Below are positions 44,351 to 55,905 of a DNA stretch of 64,000 bases, piece after piece. A model generated the notes under the pieces. The model was not told where the DNA came from and searched no databases. It was given only the letters and a program-made list of their open reading frames with translations. The translations under genes were made by a program, and so were the position numbers. The DNA is from Notospermus geniculatus. Its lineage: Eukaryota; Nemertea; Pilidiophora; Heteronemertea; Lineidae. The first letter of the stretch is position 1, and every line of letters starts with the position of its first letter. The stretch lies in contig NMRB01001317.1 of NCBI GenBank assembly GCA_002633025.1, forward strand, positions 130,286-194,285. Reading direction: 5' to 3'.

Positions 44351-44746
44351 NNNNNNNNNNNNNNNNNNNNNNNNNNNNNNNNNNNNNNNNNNNNNNNNNN
44401 NNNNNNNNNNNNNNNNNNNNNNNNNNNNNNNNNNNNNNNNNNNNNNNNNNNNNNNNNNNNNNNNNNNNNNNNNNNNNNNNNNNNNNNNNNNNNNNNNNNN
44501 NNNNNNNNNNNNNNNNNNNNNNNNNNNNNNNNNNNNNNNNNNNNNNNNNNNNNNNNNNNNNNNNNNNNNNNNNNNNNNNNNNNNNNNNNNNNNNNNNNNN
44601 NNNNNNNNNNNNNNNNNNNNNNNNNNNNNNNNNNNNNNNNNNNNNNNNNNNNNNNNNNNNNNNNNNNNNNNNNNNNNNNNNNNNNNNNNNNNNNNNNNNN
44701 NNNNNNNNNNNNNNNNNNNNNNNNNNNNNNNNNNNNNNNNNNNNNN
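44351..44746. other. Assembly gap, 396 N
   Basis: Unknown sequence; frames drawn through it are meaningless. Confidence 1.
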
Positions 44747-44747
44747 A

Positions 44748-45084
44748 TACACTGTTAGAAATAACAGAAGATTTTACAGAAAATCTGTGCAGCAGAGTCC
44801 CCAGGACGGTTCTGTAAAATTACAGACCTGATCTGTAAAATTACAAACTTAAATAAATGTCAACAGAGATTTGACTGGAGGCTGACCAAATTATATTTTC
44901 ATACTGCCCTCAGAAGGCATCATTATGGGATGTCCAATGGAGTCCAACCAATACAGGAAAACATGAATCATACCATAAAAAAATTATGTAAATTTACAGA
45001 AAGTGCTGGGGACTCTGCTGCAGGGAATTTCTGTAAAATTACAGCAGAATAACTACTGTAAATTTAATAATTTCTAACAGTGTA
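44748..45084. mobile_element. MITE with long inverted repeats, beside the gap
   Basis: TACACTGTTAGAAAT opens and ATTTCTAACAGTGTA closes 337 bp. Further in, GCAGCAGAGTCCCCAG and CTGGGGACTCTGCTGC pair. TA at both edges may be the target duplication of a Tc1/mariner-like element. Confidence 0.85.
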
Positions 45085-46477
45085 AGGTACCCTCATCAAG
45101 TCTTGCTGTCTTGTTCTTCTATTGATTGCCTACCGAGAGCCCACCAAGGATGCCCGCTACCACCGACAGTACAATGGCCTGTGATTCTAGTGCCATACAT
45201 ATGTGTATGTTTTATTGATAGGGTAATAGAATATGTCTCCTAGTGATGATTGCCGTTGGCATGCTTTTAGCAGGATGACGAGGGAACAGGGACGTTGTAC
45301 AGACTTCTTGTGGTGTCTTGTCGAGTGTTCCTTATCTCTGCGTGAAGCCGTCAATATCCTTCAGTGAAGGAGGCACCCACCGATCGCTGTTGAAAGATGG
45401 GTGCTTTGTCGTCCATTGTTGGAGTGCAACGCTAATCTGCAGTCAGGATGCGCCCCCACGTTTACCGAAATACTCAATCTCACAGAAGCCAATGCCTCCG
45501 ATTTGGGATGCTCGCCCAACAATGGGCTCCAGTGAGACCAAAACCTCGAGGCCGTGGCAATGGCACCGACGTAACAGAGCTAGAGAGTCCATATTACTTT
45601 TCAATAGGGGAACACCAATGGATCTGTCTGTCACTGTCGTCTTACTTTGTGCCCCACACAGAGTGAGGGGAACCACTGGCGAACGGGAACACCGCGGCAC
45701 TTCGCATCTGCACACAGATATTTTGTATGACTTCCCACTGCACTGTCAGATACCATTGTCATGTTACGTCGGCAAAACTAACTAATGAAAAAACCCATCA
45801 AATCAGATATCTACGTGACATGTACATGTACATGTACCTTACATTGAAGGAAGCACTCCTATCTGCCACACATGAATTTCCTAAAAGCTTCTCTTATCGT
45901 CTAAGCAGTGACGTGGTTACAGACGTTACCCTCGAAACCCCATCACATTTTTTCTAAGCTGATTGATGGCGTAGTCTTGTAATTGAAAGAATGCAATTAT
46001 CTACGCTCCACTTAGTTTTTTTTCTCTGTTCTAGTCTGTCATGTCAGGATTTTTTACGAGTCCGGTAGCGTCAGTGCATCAGTTAAGGAAAATGGCAGTC
46101 TAATTTACTGGTTCGCTGAGTGACAGATAGATGTCTCTATTTAGTTCGTATGCAAATGGGTAAACATGGCCATTGGCCGAGAAGCAAAAGCCTTGCACAC
46201 ATATTCCTTTCGAACCACAAAACAAAGAGAGAGGGTTGGAAGGTCCTTGGCACACTTTGGATGTCTTTCGTCACCTCCAGTGTTATGCAGCCCCCAAATG
46301 TGCCTTACGATGAATGACTGTGAAAACCTTTGTGACAAAGCGGCCTAATCAAAGCTAACGTTCCAAAGTGTTCCCGGGGAAAATACACAGCACAGAACGA
46401 GGACGGTTGCAAGGGGTGGACATAGAATAGATACAGCACAACGTGGAACGTTCCATCGTAGAATTCAGTGGCTCAAT
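45085..46477. other. Stretch without recognisable gene
   Basis: The 155-codon plus frame at 45318-45785 overlaps a 90-codon minus frame at 45443-45715. Neither carries a domain I know. A short GTACAT repeat lies near 45820. Confidence 0.35.
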
Positions 46478-46486
46478 GCCAGGATC

Positions 46487-46902
46487 ATTCGGAACTTCCG
46501 AAGGCAACTGCTCGGCAATTTCCGTACGGTCGCATTTCCCCTCGGACACAATTCCAAGGCAGCCATCTTGAATGCGCAAGGATTGCTGCCCGTTTGTGAG
46601 AGTTCAAATGCGGTTCGCCTCATCACACCCTGCGCATGAACGAAATAGGTCACACAAAACGTTGCGTTATTGATCAATAATTGGCAGATTGGATGAGATA
46701 CCGGTAAGTTTATAAATAATATGCCTCAAGTTATCCAGCAAATAAGTTTGAACACCTTAACAGGCCAAAATTCTCCAAAATAGTCCCACGGTCGATCACG
46801 TGGGTTTGTTGATAAACAATATGGCTGCCTTGCACTTGTGTCCGAGGTGAAATGCGCCGTCCAGTGGCAGATAAGCAGTTCGCCTCAGGTCGTTCCGAAT
46901 GT
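46487..46902. mobile_element. Foldback element with 9-bp target duplication
   Basis: ATTCGGAAC opens and GTTCCGAAT closes. The arms, about 85 bp each, share CTCGGACACAA and AAGGCAGCCAT in opposite orientation, about 250 bp apart. GCCAGGATC flanks both ends (46478-46486 and 46903-46911). Long arms plus a 9-bp duplication fit non-autonomous Mutator-like elements. Confidence 0.8.
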
Positions 46903-46911
46903 GCCAGGATC

Positions 46912-48799
46912 AGAGGAAAATATGATTGCTCTGCGACACCAACAATCCATGTCTCTGAAGACACGCACGGCACCAACGCAAGGAATCACTACGGGCCTGA
47001 GGCCAAGAGGAGCTCCTCCATGAGTACAGACTGCCAGTGTTGGTAGCCAGATCGGCACTGCCAAATACATGACCACCCCTTTGCTTTAAACCCCCGCCGA
47101 GATGGCTGTGGCACCATTGCCTTATACCTCTGCAAGAGCTACTACCCCAAAGGGTTAATCCAGAATCCTTCCTCGGATACTAACAACAAAGAACAAACTG
47201 ACGGCTACCATAGAAGAGAAACATGCCGTCTTTGAGGAATTTTAAACCTGTCAAGAGGAAGCCGAGAGAATTTCTTCTTTTACTTGCAGGTTCTCGGCGG
47301 CTGTCGATGATAGGTGTACGACTAGCTCCACACGAAGCCCTTTGTGAATATGGTACGTGTAAATGCTAGTTCGATAATTATTTGTTTACAGACACGACAG
47401 GGGATCTTCCCTACAGGACACCTTTCGGACAAACAGATAATGTCCTTAATTGAGAGGTGTCCTGATTACAGAGGTAAAAAATGAATAGAAATTACCACAT
47501 TTGGGGCCAAACTTTAATACTCTTAATCCTGAGAGTGACGTGACCTCTGGGCAGTGCATTACCTGAAAGTGGTTCTGCTGTGCACTGTATGCCGGTGTAC
47601 GTGCCACTCTTGACGACCTTGTTGATGACCATGCACCACCTCCTAGATATGCATCGACGTGATCCTTTATTAGGGGGGAGAGTCATATTTATTTTACGTA
47701 GGCTATTCCGTTTTAGCAACATTCTCACTCATACTTCAGATCGGAATAGAATAAAGTAATTTAACCGAAGGAGATTTTGGTGTTAATCGCTTGGCAGATC
47801 TCATTCTGCTGGATTACCGACCGCCCCTGGCATAAAACACAAAACTTTTCCCATTCGTCACTATCGAACGAATTCGTCACTACCGAACGAAATTTTGAGT
47901 CGTTCCTGAACGAACACAAAGCAAAATCACTTATACCCTCAGCTGATCAAATAACTTTACCCCGATTACAATTTTTCACAATAAGAAATTGAATTTGGTA
48001 ATTTTTTTCGACAAGTTTAAAACACTGCAGGGCTCTTAAAATCAAAACAATTTGTTTTCGAGTACGATATCATTTTTATCTTTGAAAGCCTCAATCCAAT
48101 TTGAAATAGATTGACTTTATTTCATTCAATTTTGAAGTCAATATTTCTACTCATTAAGTTAACAATCGCAGGATAATCAAGTATTTTTTTATCCATCGTG
48201 ACTTTTACAAACTAGAAACAAAAACTACGACCTCATAGGAGGCAAGCCCGGACTCCCAAACACATTTCTGTGCATATACGTAATTAACCACCCGAGGAGG
48301 ATGCACCTGTGACTTGACCCAACATTTATATTCATCTGGACATAGTAACCATTATTTCCATAAACAAACATCGATTATATGTGCCTCCATTCCACAATAA
48401 GCATCGATTTCTAAGGTATATAGGACGCCATTAAATCTGACCCAGGAATCATCCCGCACTGATCGATAGCAAGACGTACCATGATCGAAATCAAGACGTC
48501 CCAGTACATTAGGTAAGTACAATAAAATAGTAATTAGCAGGCACACTGTCAGGTGGGGGAAAAACCATTAGGTCGATACTGTATTCGTGTTTAATTATTC
48601 TTCTATAGATTATCGATAGGATGATGAGGGACGTAATGTTGACCAAGAATCAAGTGAGGCCTCTCACGGAGCTTTATCAGATACGGTGTTGTCCGTTACA
48701 GTTAAAATGAGAAGTGAAATGCACGAAACAATGGACCACTTGATTAAAAGGGTAATTTTAGTTTTCAACTCAGGTGTGACAGTTGTCAAAAAGTGATTA
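46912..48799. other. Stretch without recognisable gene
   Basis: Short frames only. The minus frame at 48352-48546 looks like a secreted peptide, but its first codon is GTG, not ATG. Confidence 0.4.
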
Positions 48800-49056
48800 G
48801 CCTTGATAACCTAGTGGTTATCTCATGCGCTCAACAAGCAGGTGTAGTCCCGGGTTCGAATCTCGGCCCATATGGATAATCATCCCTGGCTCTTCAGTCC
48901 CTCGCACGGGACAGTGAGCGGAGGTGCCTTGTATTGTGCCATTGCAAGAGCAAGTTAAATACCCCATCCAAGTGAGGAACATGAGTAGCTTGAGATGGCC
49001 TCTTCATTCCGTACTTACCAAGGCCAATAATGCTATGGCGTCGGCCCTGATGGGTG
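48800..49056 (+). mobile_element. SINE A copy 5, near full length
   Basis: The most complete copy, about 255 bp: head CCTTGATAACCTAGTGGTTA with B box GGGTTCGAATC, then CATCCCTGGCTCTTCAGTCC, GTGAGGAACATGAGTAGC and the 3' end GGCGTCGGCCCTGATGGG. Confidence 0.8.
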
Positions 49057-49138
49057 CAATCCGATACAAACACATCATCCGTTCGAGAGTTCGTATGTAC
49101 GTCGATTTCTCTCAGTCATGACTTGTCTTTCTTTACAG

Positions 49139-49255
49139 GTAAAGCTGCCAAAAGGGCTTACAATTCACAAGTTCAGTTCCATCAGCTCCGAGGTGTTACT
49201 TCATGTGAGAGAAAACATTCGCCAGTTTGTTGCTGATCACCCCCAAGAGAACTAA
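49139..49255 (+). CDS. Candidate terminal coding exon
   Basis: The tract TTGTCTTTCTTTACAG ends at 49138 and is a strong splice acceptor. After it, 38 codons run open to TAA (49253-49255): it starts VKLPKGLTIHKFSS and ends NIRQFVADHPQEN. Composition and codon use look protein-like. A full-length SINE ends about 80 bp upstream, inside the presumed intron. Further protein-like open pieces follow at 49300-49460 in more than one frame, one holding a PKWNE word like that of C2 domains, but they cannot be joined by eye. No family recognised. Confidence 0.3.
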   Translation, partial: VKLPKGLTIHKFSSISSEVLLHVRENIRQFVADHPQEN

Positions 49256-50670
49256 TATGTCTGACATCTACATTTTTATGGAGATTCTCTTGAGTGACTG
49301 AAGACAGTGGAGATTTTGTCTGACATCTTCATCCATGGAGTGAAAGTTAAACTTCCAAAGGCGTTCCTCAATATGGGAGTTCTCTCGCCCGACGAGGCTC
49401 TGCATGGCCAACTCCGATGTGGAAAAACTATGGGCAGTCGTGTCACTGGTCAAGACGTATGTCCTAAATGGAACGAACATTGGTGAATTGTCCAACAAGA
49501 TCTAAGTCTTCTAAGAATGAGCAGCACTTTGAAAGCGTATGAGAACAAGAAAAGTGTCATGTTGAACAGCACCTTCATTCGTACACCTCTCAAGACTATG
49601 GACATCATTATCCCTTTAACATCGCCGAAGGCCGCGACACGGCTCATCTTTTTCTCTCCATCACATGATACAATACACCTAATGAGGATGGACCAGGAGC
49701 AAAAGGAAGCTGCATTATTACATTAGCGGTTCTTTTCTGCCCTGGTTTGCTCCGTTGGCCACGTTGAATCTTTCATTACTTACGCCATCAAGCAGAGAAA
49801 AAAGTGTATCGTCTTGCAGTCCTTAGTGTAAAGCTATGAATAGTGCACGATGTACAATTTCTCTGCATTCAGTTTATGTATGTATGTTTATTCTGCTGCT
49901 CGGTTACCTCCATAAAAAGATTTCCTTTGAAGAGTAGCTATGAATAGTGTACGAATCGAATGGGAAGAAAACTGTACATGGAATACGTAATGAAATGCAC
50001 ACACTAAGGAAGCCATTTCAGCTGCATAAGCCAGTAGTATGCCGCGACCATAAACATCCCACTTTGAACGTTACGCTGCACCGGAAATCACCCGTCATCA
50101 CTACTTCTACGTTTTCCATTTCCGGTGTGGAAGGTAATGTTGACACTAGGAAAAGTGTCCTGATTTATTACTTGCGAGCGGATTATCATGCATGGCTACA
50201 GAAACCATTTGGCCTTAGATTAAAGGCTCACAATAAAGTTAGACTTCATAACTTCCCAATTTGTGTCGGGGAGTAACTTACACGGCGGATGGTACATACA
50301 AAAATATTGCAAAAAGCAAGAAGTGCTCCGAATGACCAAAAAACCACTCGATGACTGACCTACACAACTGCCCAATGAAAACAGACCATGACATTGAACC
50401 TGAAGTATGGGTACATGATGATGTATTGATCACATACACGCGACACGCAGGTGATTAATATCAGGTAAAAGTAGGGATTTATCACCAGAGAGGGGTGGGA
50501 TAATGATGGCCTGGAATAGGAGGGTAAGGCATCCAGTACGGTCGTTACACAAGGTCGTTATATCAGCTGAGAGGTGGGGCCCTAGCAATGTACCGAAAAA
50601 AGAGAGGTCATCCACCTTGCTGTAAAAGTACACCAGAACCACCGACATACACTGGAAGTGAGGAAGCCCA
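49256..50670. other. Possible 3' region with protein-like pieces
   Basis: Open pieces at 49310-49500 and 49517-49726 look protein-like in several frames, and none is recognised. The rest shows nothing. Confidence 0.3.
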
Positions 50671-50774
50671 ACATGATTTTGATTGGATGCTTTGATATCT
50701 AAACCTTCTCCCCATTGGACAACATCATTTTGATTGGATGCTTTGATATCTAAACTTTCCCCCATTGGACAACA
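50671..50774. repeat. 51-bp tandem duplication
   Basis: GATTGGATGCTTTGATATCT starts at 50681 and 50732. 51 bp is 17 codons, so it repeats in frame (GLDIKASNQN) in a minus frame at 50430-50804. Confidence 0.9.
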
Positions 50775-51839
50775 CTTACTGACGCGCACCAGTAACTCGG
50801 ACAAAAAGTTTGGAGTGAGGAGGGCGTGGACTTGTGGATCAGGAAGCTGACGGGTTTCCTATTTTTCTTTGTGCTGCAGTCAAAGGGTTGGAAAAAGAAA
50901 CCATTCAACCCACGGATCCATCAGTCCGAGTGCGACTTTATAAGCCGACTGGCCCATCCTAATGAAGGAACTTAATTACACCACTTATCTATTGTCTCAA
51001 ACAAAATTGACGTATGCCGTTTAAATTCTTTTATTAATGAATATGGGACCTGAACCCTAGATCCCCACGTACTACGTCATCGTTCCTCAAAGTGAGCCAA
51101 ATAGATCTCCGTAAGAACGAAGTTATTCGACTCTAGGACGTAACATAGAGTTCTATAATGTAAATTTCATTTGACATGAAATGTACGACTAACTACATAG
51201 AAGCAGATCACTAGATAAGCTGACGAAGAGCGTATCAAAACAAAATTCCTTCCACGTTCACTCAACATCAGTAACCAAAATCAACATCAGCAGGAGGCAC
51301 ATCCCCTAAATGAGACCTGATTACCTGACGCATGACATCCTCATCCTTTTATGAAGATATCGATCTAGTCCCTCTCCATGAGAAATCATGTCAAAACATC
51401 GGTTTGCATTTCATAAGTCCACAATGCGGCATCATTAGGACTGCACTGGTCGATAGACCGACAGGAACGCGACTATATTCTTTTGTTTATTTGACCTTTT
51501 CACTTGTGTAATGTGATATGTCCATCAGAAAGGGCAGCATGAAGAAGTCGTCACTGTTTGTACCAAAGCAAGGACGCGGTTAATGAGGGCTATTTCTAGA
51601 TTAACATCCTAACATCCAATGCTTATATAAGGGACTTTCACATATGCCATTTAGAAACCAATAACATGTTACGTCTTGGATTTGGTAGTTCTCTACATTT
51701 TGAACCTCGTTATGAATCGATACGGATACGTACCCATTTGAGTCACGTGACGAATCTGAGTCTCTATCAAAATATCAGAACGATGTCGTTCCGATCCACA
51801 AATAAGGTAATCATGTAAATGAAAAAAAATTCGGATCTA
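50775..51839. other. Stretch without recognisable gene
   Basis: A CAGG-family remnant (TTAATGAATATGGGACCTG, near 51035). Otherwise nothing. Confidence 0.4.
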
Positions 51840-52060
51840 GAACATTACAGATCAGATCGAACTAAAAAATGTGATCCATCAAATTACAAATCAAGAGAAA
51901 ACAGGCCTGATCAAATAGATAAGTTGTACAAATTACAAATAAGATCAGCCACATTACAGATCAGATTAAACCAAAGATGATCAGATCAACACTGCAGATC
52001 AAGTCAATGCCAAACATATTCCAAACCAGATCAAGCACATTAATCACTTGAACTGCGTTG
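51840..52060. repeat. Degenerate ATTACAGATCAGATC repeat
   Basis: GATCA and ATTACAAAT/ATTACAGAT words recur irregularly, about ten GATC in 220 bp: an old tandem repeat. Confidence 0.55.
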
Positions 52061-52904
52061 CCACTTGGATCAACCAAATAACACCAGAATTACTTCTGGA
52101 GCATTACAAACTCATACTTGTTGGTCATTCGGTGACAAGTAAAACGATATTGATTTTATCTTGAAATAACTAAAATCCACCATCTAAATCCCAAGAAATA
52201 TCGCACATCAAGTCTGTATTCAAACATCTACATTTTTGTTATAAAACACGGCGAGTATCAAATACCATATCAGAATCAAGAGATCCTTGTCAGGAAAATC
52301 AATCCGTAAGCGATCCAGTGATATGGTATTCGGTTATCAATAACATGTCTTCTATCGATTAAGATTTTAATCTCCATGTCAATTTCCTTGCTATCCCATG
52401 ATGCCTCGGGACGTCATGATTCCGTCTGATCTCAGCGGAGGCGAACGGAAATTCAATTGGTTCTCCGGATGGTTGGCTCGCTTGAGTGAAATGTCACAAA
52501 TTTGTCAATGTGTGTAATCGATTCGACTTGTATGTGACTTTTTTTAGAAGTTGTGATTTATTGGAGCAGCCGTGGTAAAATATTCATATGATACTGTTGT
52601 AAATGACTAAATCATGTGTAAAAGGTTGGTTGTGTTTGGCATATGACGTCATGAAGTTGACGTTTCCAAGACTTCAGCAAAGATGATCTCCAGCGATCAA
52701 GTTCAGTCGAAGGTGGCGCTGCGGTCGGCCGTCGGACATGGCGTCACTGGCGATGCCCGCGCCTCTAAGGATAAAGTTAAAAAAAAGTTTAAAGTTTGGG
52801 TTTATAGTCTGATATCAACAACGGTAGAGGTGTCATCCGACTTCACACTTTAACCCCAGTCTATCCTGAAACCTTTCAGTAGAACTCAGGTGAGCTGCTC
52901 ATTC

Positions 52905-53075
52905 AGCGCATACAATCTGAGCATTTCCGACCGGTACCCATTTATACACCTGGGTGGAGAGAGGCCAGTAAGGCAAAGAGACTTGCCCAAAGTCTCACGC
53001 CAGCAGCGGGATTCGAACCCGGGATCCTCTGACCGCTAGTCGGAGGCCCGAACCACTACACCACCGTGGCTCCTC
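52905..53075 (-). mobile_element. SINE C, tRNA-derived, single copy here
   Basis: On the minus strand it starts near GGAGCCACGGTGGTGTAGTG (A box), then GGGTTCGAATCCCGC (B box), then a body with GACTTTGGGCAAGTCTC and a CACCCAGGTGTATAAATGGG word. The body may extend towards 52760. The anticodon arm does not fold as a tRNA, so this is a SINE head, not a tRNA gene. Confidence 0.75.
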
Positions 53076-53177
53076 AGAAAGGATGCACTAGATAAAAAGT
53101 GCAATACCATCGAGGTCAAAGGAGTTTCCCATGCAAGTAAAATTTGAATATTGCACGTTATTGGATAAAGCCCTGAA

Positions 53178-53580
53178 TGACGTCACTCAGAAGGGAAGCT
53201 CCGCTTCAAACCTACAATAAAGGCCAATCGGCAAATTGTGGATACACCACCAAATATATCAATAATGACATGAAAGAAAGGAAGGGGAATCCTAAAATTT
53301 ACAATTACATAAAGTGCAGACCATTCCACAGCGCAATGACGTCACTGGGGATGCCCATTAATTTTCCCAGGCGAATATCGATTTTTTTCAGCAAGAATTT
53401 GCCCGCAGATTAGATAATCACCAGAGCAGGGAAACTCCGAATGACGTCATTGGGAAACCCCATTAATCATTCTCAGAGTGTTATCGACATTTCCTGCTGG
53501 CTACACAAATTGGCAATTACTTGTATGGAAATCGATGTAATGACGTCATCGGTGATTTCCATTAGGGGCACCCCATGCAT
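53178..53580. repeat. Diverged tandem units each headed by TGACGTCA
   Basis: TGACGTCA lies at 53178, 53337, 53442 and 53541. The last three head similar units of about 100 bp (CCCATTAAT, ATCGA). A fifth TGACGTCA is at 52644. Confidence 0.7.
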
Positions 53581-53965
53581 TTTAATGAATGGATGGGAAG
53601 CCAGTCACACGATCAATCAACCTCCGGGGGAGATGTCGTTGTGGCCGGTTCACATGAAGGTTTTCCAAGCCGCGATATCATGCAGATATTTTTTTCGTGT
53701 TTTTTTACATCGTGTCCTTCTCTGTAATACGCTATATCAGTGACAGGTATCTAATCGATATGAATTGTCGTACCTGCCACCAATGAGGTCGAGAGTTCGA
53801 ACCCCAATCACGACATTCGCTTTGTGGTAGAGAGAGCGACCTGCACGATATCAAATTGAAAGTTTTCTCCTGACCTCTGGTGTCATCTAGTTCGCCCATT
53901 ATCATCTGACAAACAGCTTTGAAGACCTACGTACGCTGACGCTTGCCTTCCAGAAACGATGTAAC

Positions 53966-54294
53966 CCTAGCAGCACACGTCACCACTTTCTTTGCTTGTA
54001 CAGGCAGTTTTCGTGGTCGGCAGTTTTTGTGGCGGTTGCCGGTTTACATCAGATGTCAACACTCAGTGGTCTCGTGTGCTGCTGATGGCCACGCATTACC
54101 ACAACTGGCAACTACAACAATTTTCGTGGTGAGAAATCAAACCGGTTTGATTTTCGGCAACTTGTGGCAACTCGTGGTCACCACAGAATTTCCGTGATGA
54201 GTGGTCGTTGCCGGCCACAGCACACTTGGCCATTTTCGTGGCGACCACGAAAATTGCCTGTATGAGCAACGGAAGTGGTGACGTGTGCTGCAGG
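53966..54294. mobile_element. Inverted-repeat element with TTTTCGTGG words
   Basis: GCAGCACACGTCACCACTT (left) and AAGTGGTGACGTGTGCTGC (right) start arms of nearly 60 bp that include ACAGGCAGTTTTCGTGGTC and GACCACGAAAATTGCCTGT. TTTTCGTGG recurs inside. Confidence 0.85.
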
Positions 54295-55569
54295 CTTTAA
54301 GTTTCGTCGAATGCGATATGGGTCCACCAGGGAAGCAGAGATAGCAGTCGCGTCGGATCCAAACGGATTTAAACGACTCTTCGTAAGCGTCTCAGATTCA
54401 GGGCAATACATGACACGTTTTCCAACGAAGCGAAACGAGCGCACCTCGTATTCCCAAAACACAAACGATAGGTTGAAATTAGCATTAAGTTCCCAGCGCT
54501 CGAGTTAATCGCGTGGGAAAAAATCAGAGTGATGTAAGAGACTATTTTTTGTATAAGTTCAAAGCGCCGCTAACTGTTGAATAATTGGCTGACAGGATCA
54601 TTTGCATAAATTTCACGCCTTAAGATTCGGAGGGGAAAACTGCAAGCGTGCCCTGCGGGAAGGAAACACGGTAAGGCATACCAATGATCCAAGCATCCCG
54701 AAGAATTATCTTCAATGTGGCAGAAGGCTACAGTTCAAGCATTTTTTAACGGATTACTGCCCAATAACGGTAGAAATTGAACTTCACGGTAAAACACAGG
54801 GTAGATTAATGAGCTTCCCGAACGGTTAACCACCGAAGTACCATACAATGGCTTGAACACCAGATGTAACAATTTTTTTCTTTAATGGGTTACCACGCGC
54901 AAAAAAACTGGTTCCACAAAAAAATCTCTCTGGGGTCATGGTCTTAGTGCAACTTTCTTATCAACGCACTCATCCTCCGGAACTGAGAGGCAATATTCCG
55001 AGTAGAATTGCAGATCGCGGTATCAAGGGGATATCAATCTTGTAAGGTCGATAAAAATCATGTCAAAATCAGGCTATGCATACGATATGACAGCCCGAGT
55101 GGAAATGGAGATGAAATTAATACAAGATACATTCGATCATCGGATTGTACCGCCCAGTAACATGGCAAGGACTGGAGACGTGTAGGCCATGGCGATGTAG
55201 CATTTTCTTGATTTAATCTTGCACAAGCGAAGCAAGCCCATAGGCTGTAATCGGTCGCTGGGGTATCTTATACAAACCAGTGATGTCAACGTCAGAGGTT
55301 TGAGATGATAGATGGGCTTCTGTATTCTGACAGGGAGTTGTGTCGATTTGAACGTGCGAGAATTTCTTTACTGCCGCATGAATAAATTGACAAGTTCACA
55401 GTGGTTGTGGTTGTTCAGATCAGTGGTCGAGGGTGTCTCTAGTGAGTTTAGAATACAGCAAGCTTTGGTGGACCTTGGAGGAATTTCCTCCAAGGGTGGA
55501 CTGGGTCATCGGAGACGACACGAGAAGTTGAACCGGAGGGAGAGCAGGTTTTCTCAGTCGTGGACTTGT
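54295..55569. other. Stretch without recognisable gene
   Basis: Frames at 54178-54508 run on both strands at the element edge and are not supported. Confidence 0.4.
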
Positions 55570-55790
55570 TCGTGAAAAAAACACAATGTTACTCTGGACC
55601 CACCAGCAACTAGGAATGTCCCCAATTGAAAGTCTGCCAAACCACACCATAGGTCACGCAGAGTCAATGAAGGTAGTTTGCATGTAACGTCCCCATTTGG
55701 ATAGGATCATACCTGATGTCCCCAGTTAGTCAATTTGTGACGTCCATGTCACAACTCCTGCCAACTGGGGACACATAGCCATTTACTCAC
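55570..55790 (-). repeat. GGGGACA family, copy 5
   Basis: Inverted copy with AACGTCCCCATTTGG, GATGTCCCCAGTTAG and CCAACTGGGGACACATAGCC. Confidence 0.6.
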
Positions 55791-55856
55791 GATCATAAGC
55801 TTGATTCATTGCGTGTACATGTAGTCCCAATTTGACAAAAGATACACGTGTGGTTG

Positions 55857-55905
55857 CGGCGGAGGTGAGGAGAGGGGAGGAAGAGAAGGGAGGAGACGGG
55901 GAACG
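55857..55905 (+). repeat. Purine-rich tract
   Basis: About 50 bp almost only A and G, with GGGG, GGG and GG runs. It could form triplex or quadruplex DNA. Confidence 0.5.

Noticed and set aside
44195-44758. 187- and 150-codon frames
   Set aside because: They run through the N gap.
45318-45785. 155-codon plus frame and the opposing 90-codon frame
   Set aside because: Opposed frames with no domain, splice edge or start context to favour either.
48352-48546. Small secreted-peptide ORF on minus strand
   Set aside because: The first codon is GTG and no ATG precedes the hydrophobic part.
52990-53075. tRNA gene on minus strand
   Set aside because: The head is followed by a SINE body and the anticodon arm does not fold.
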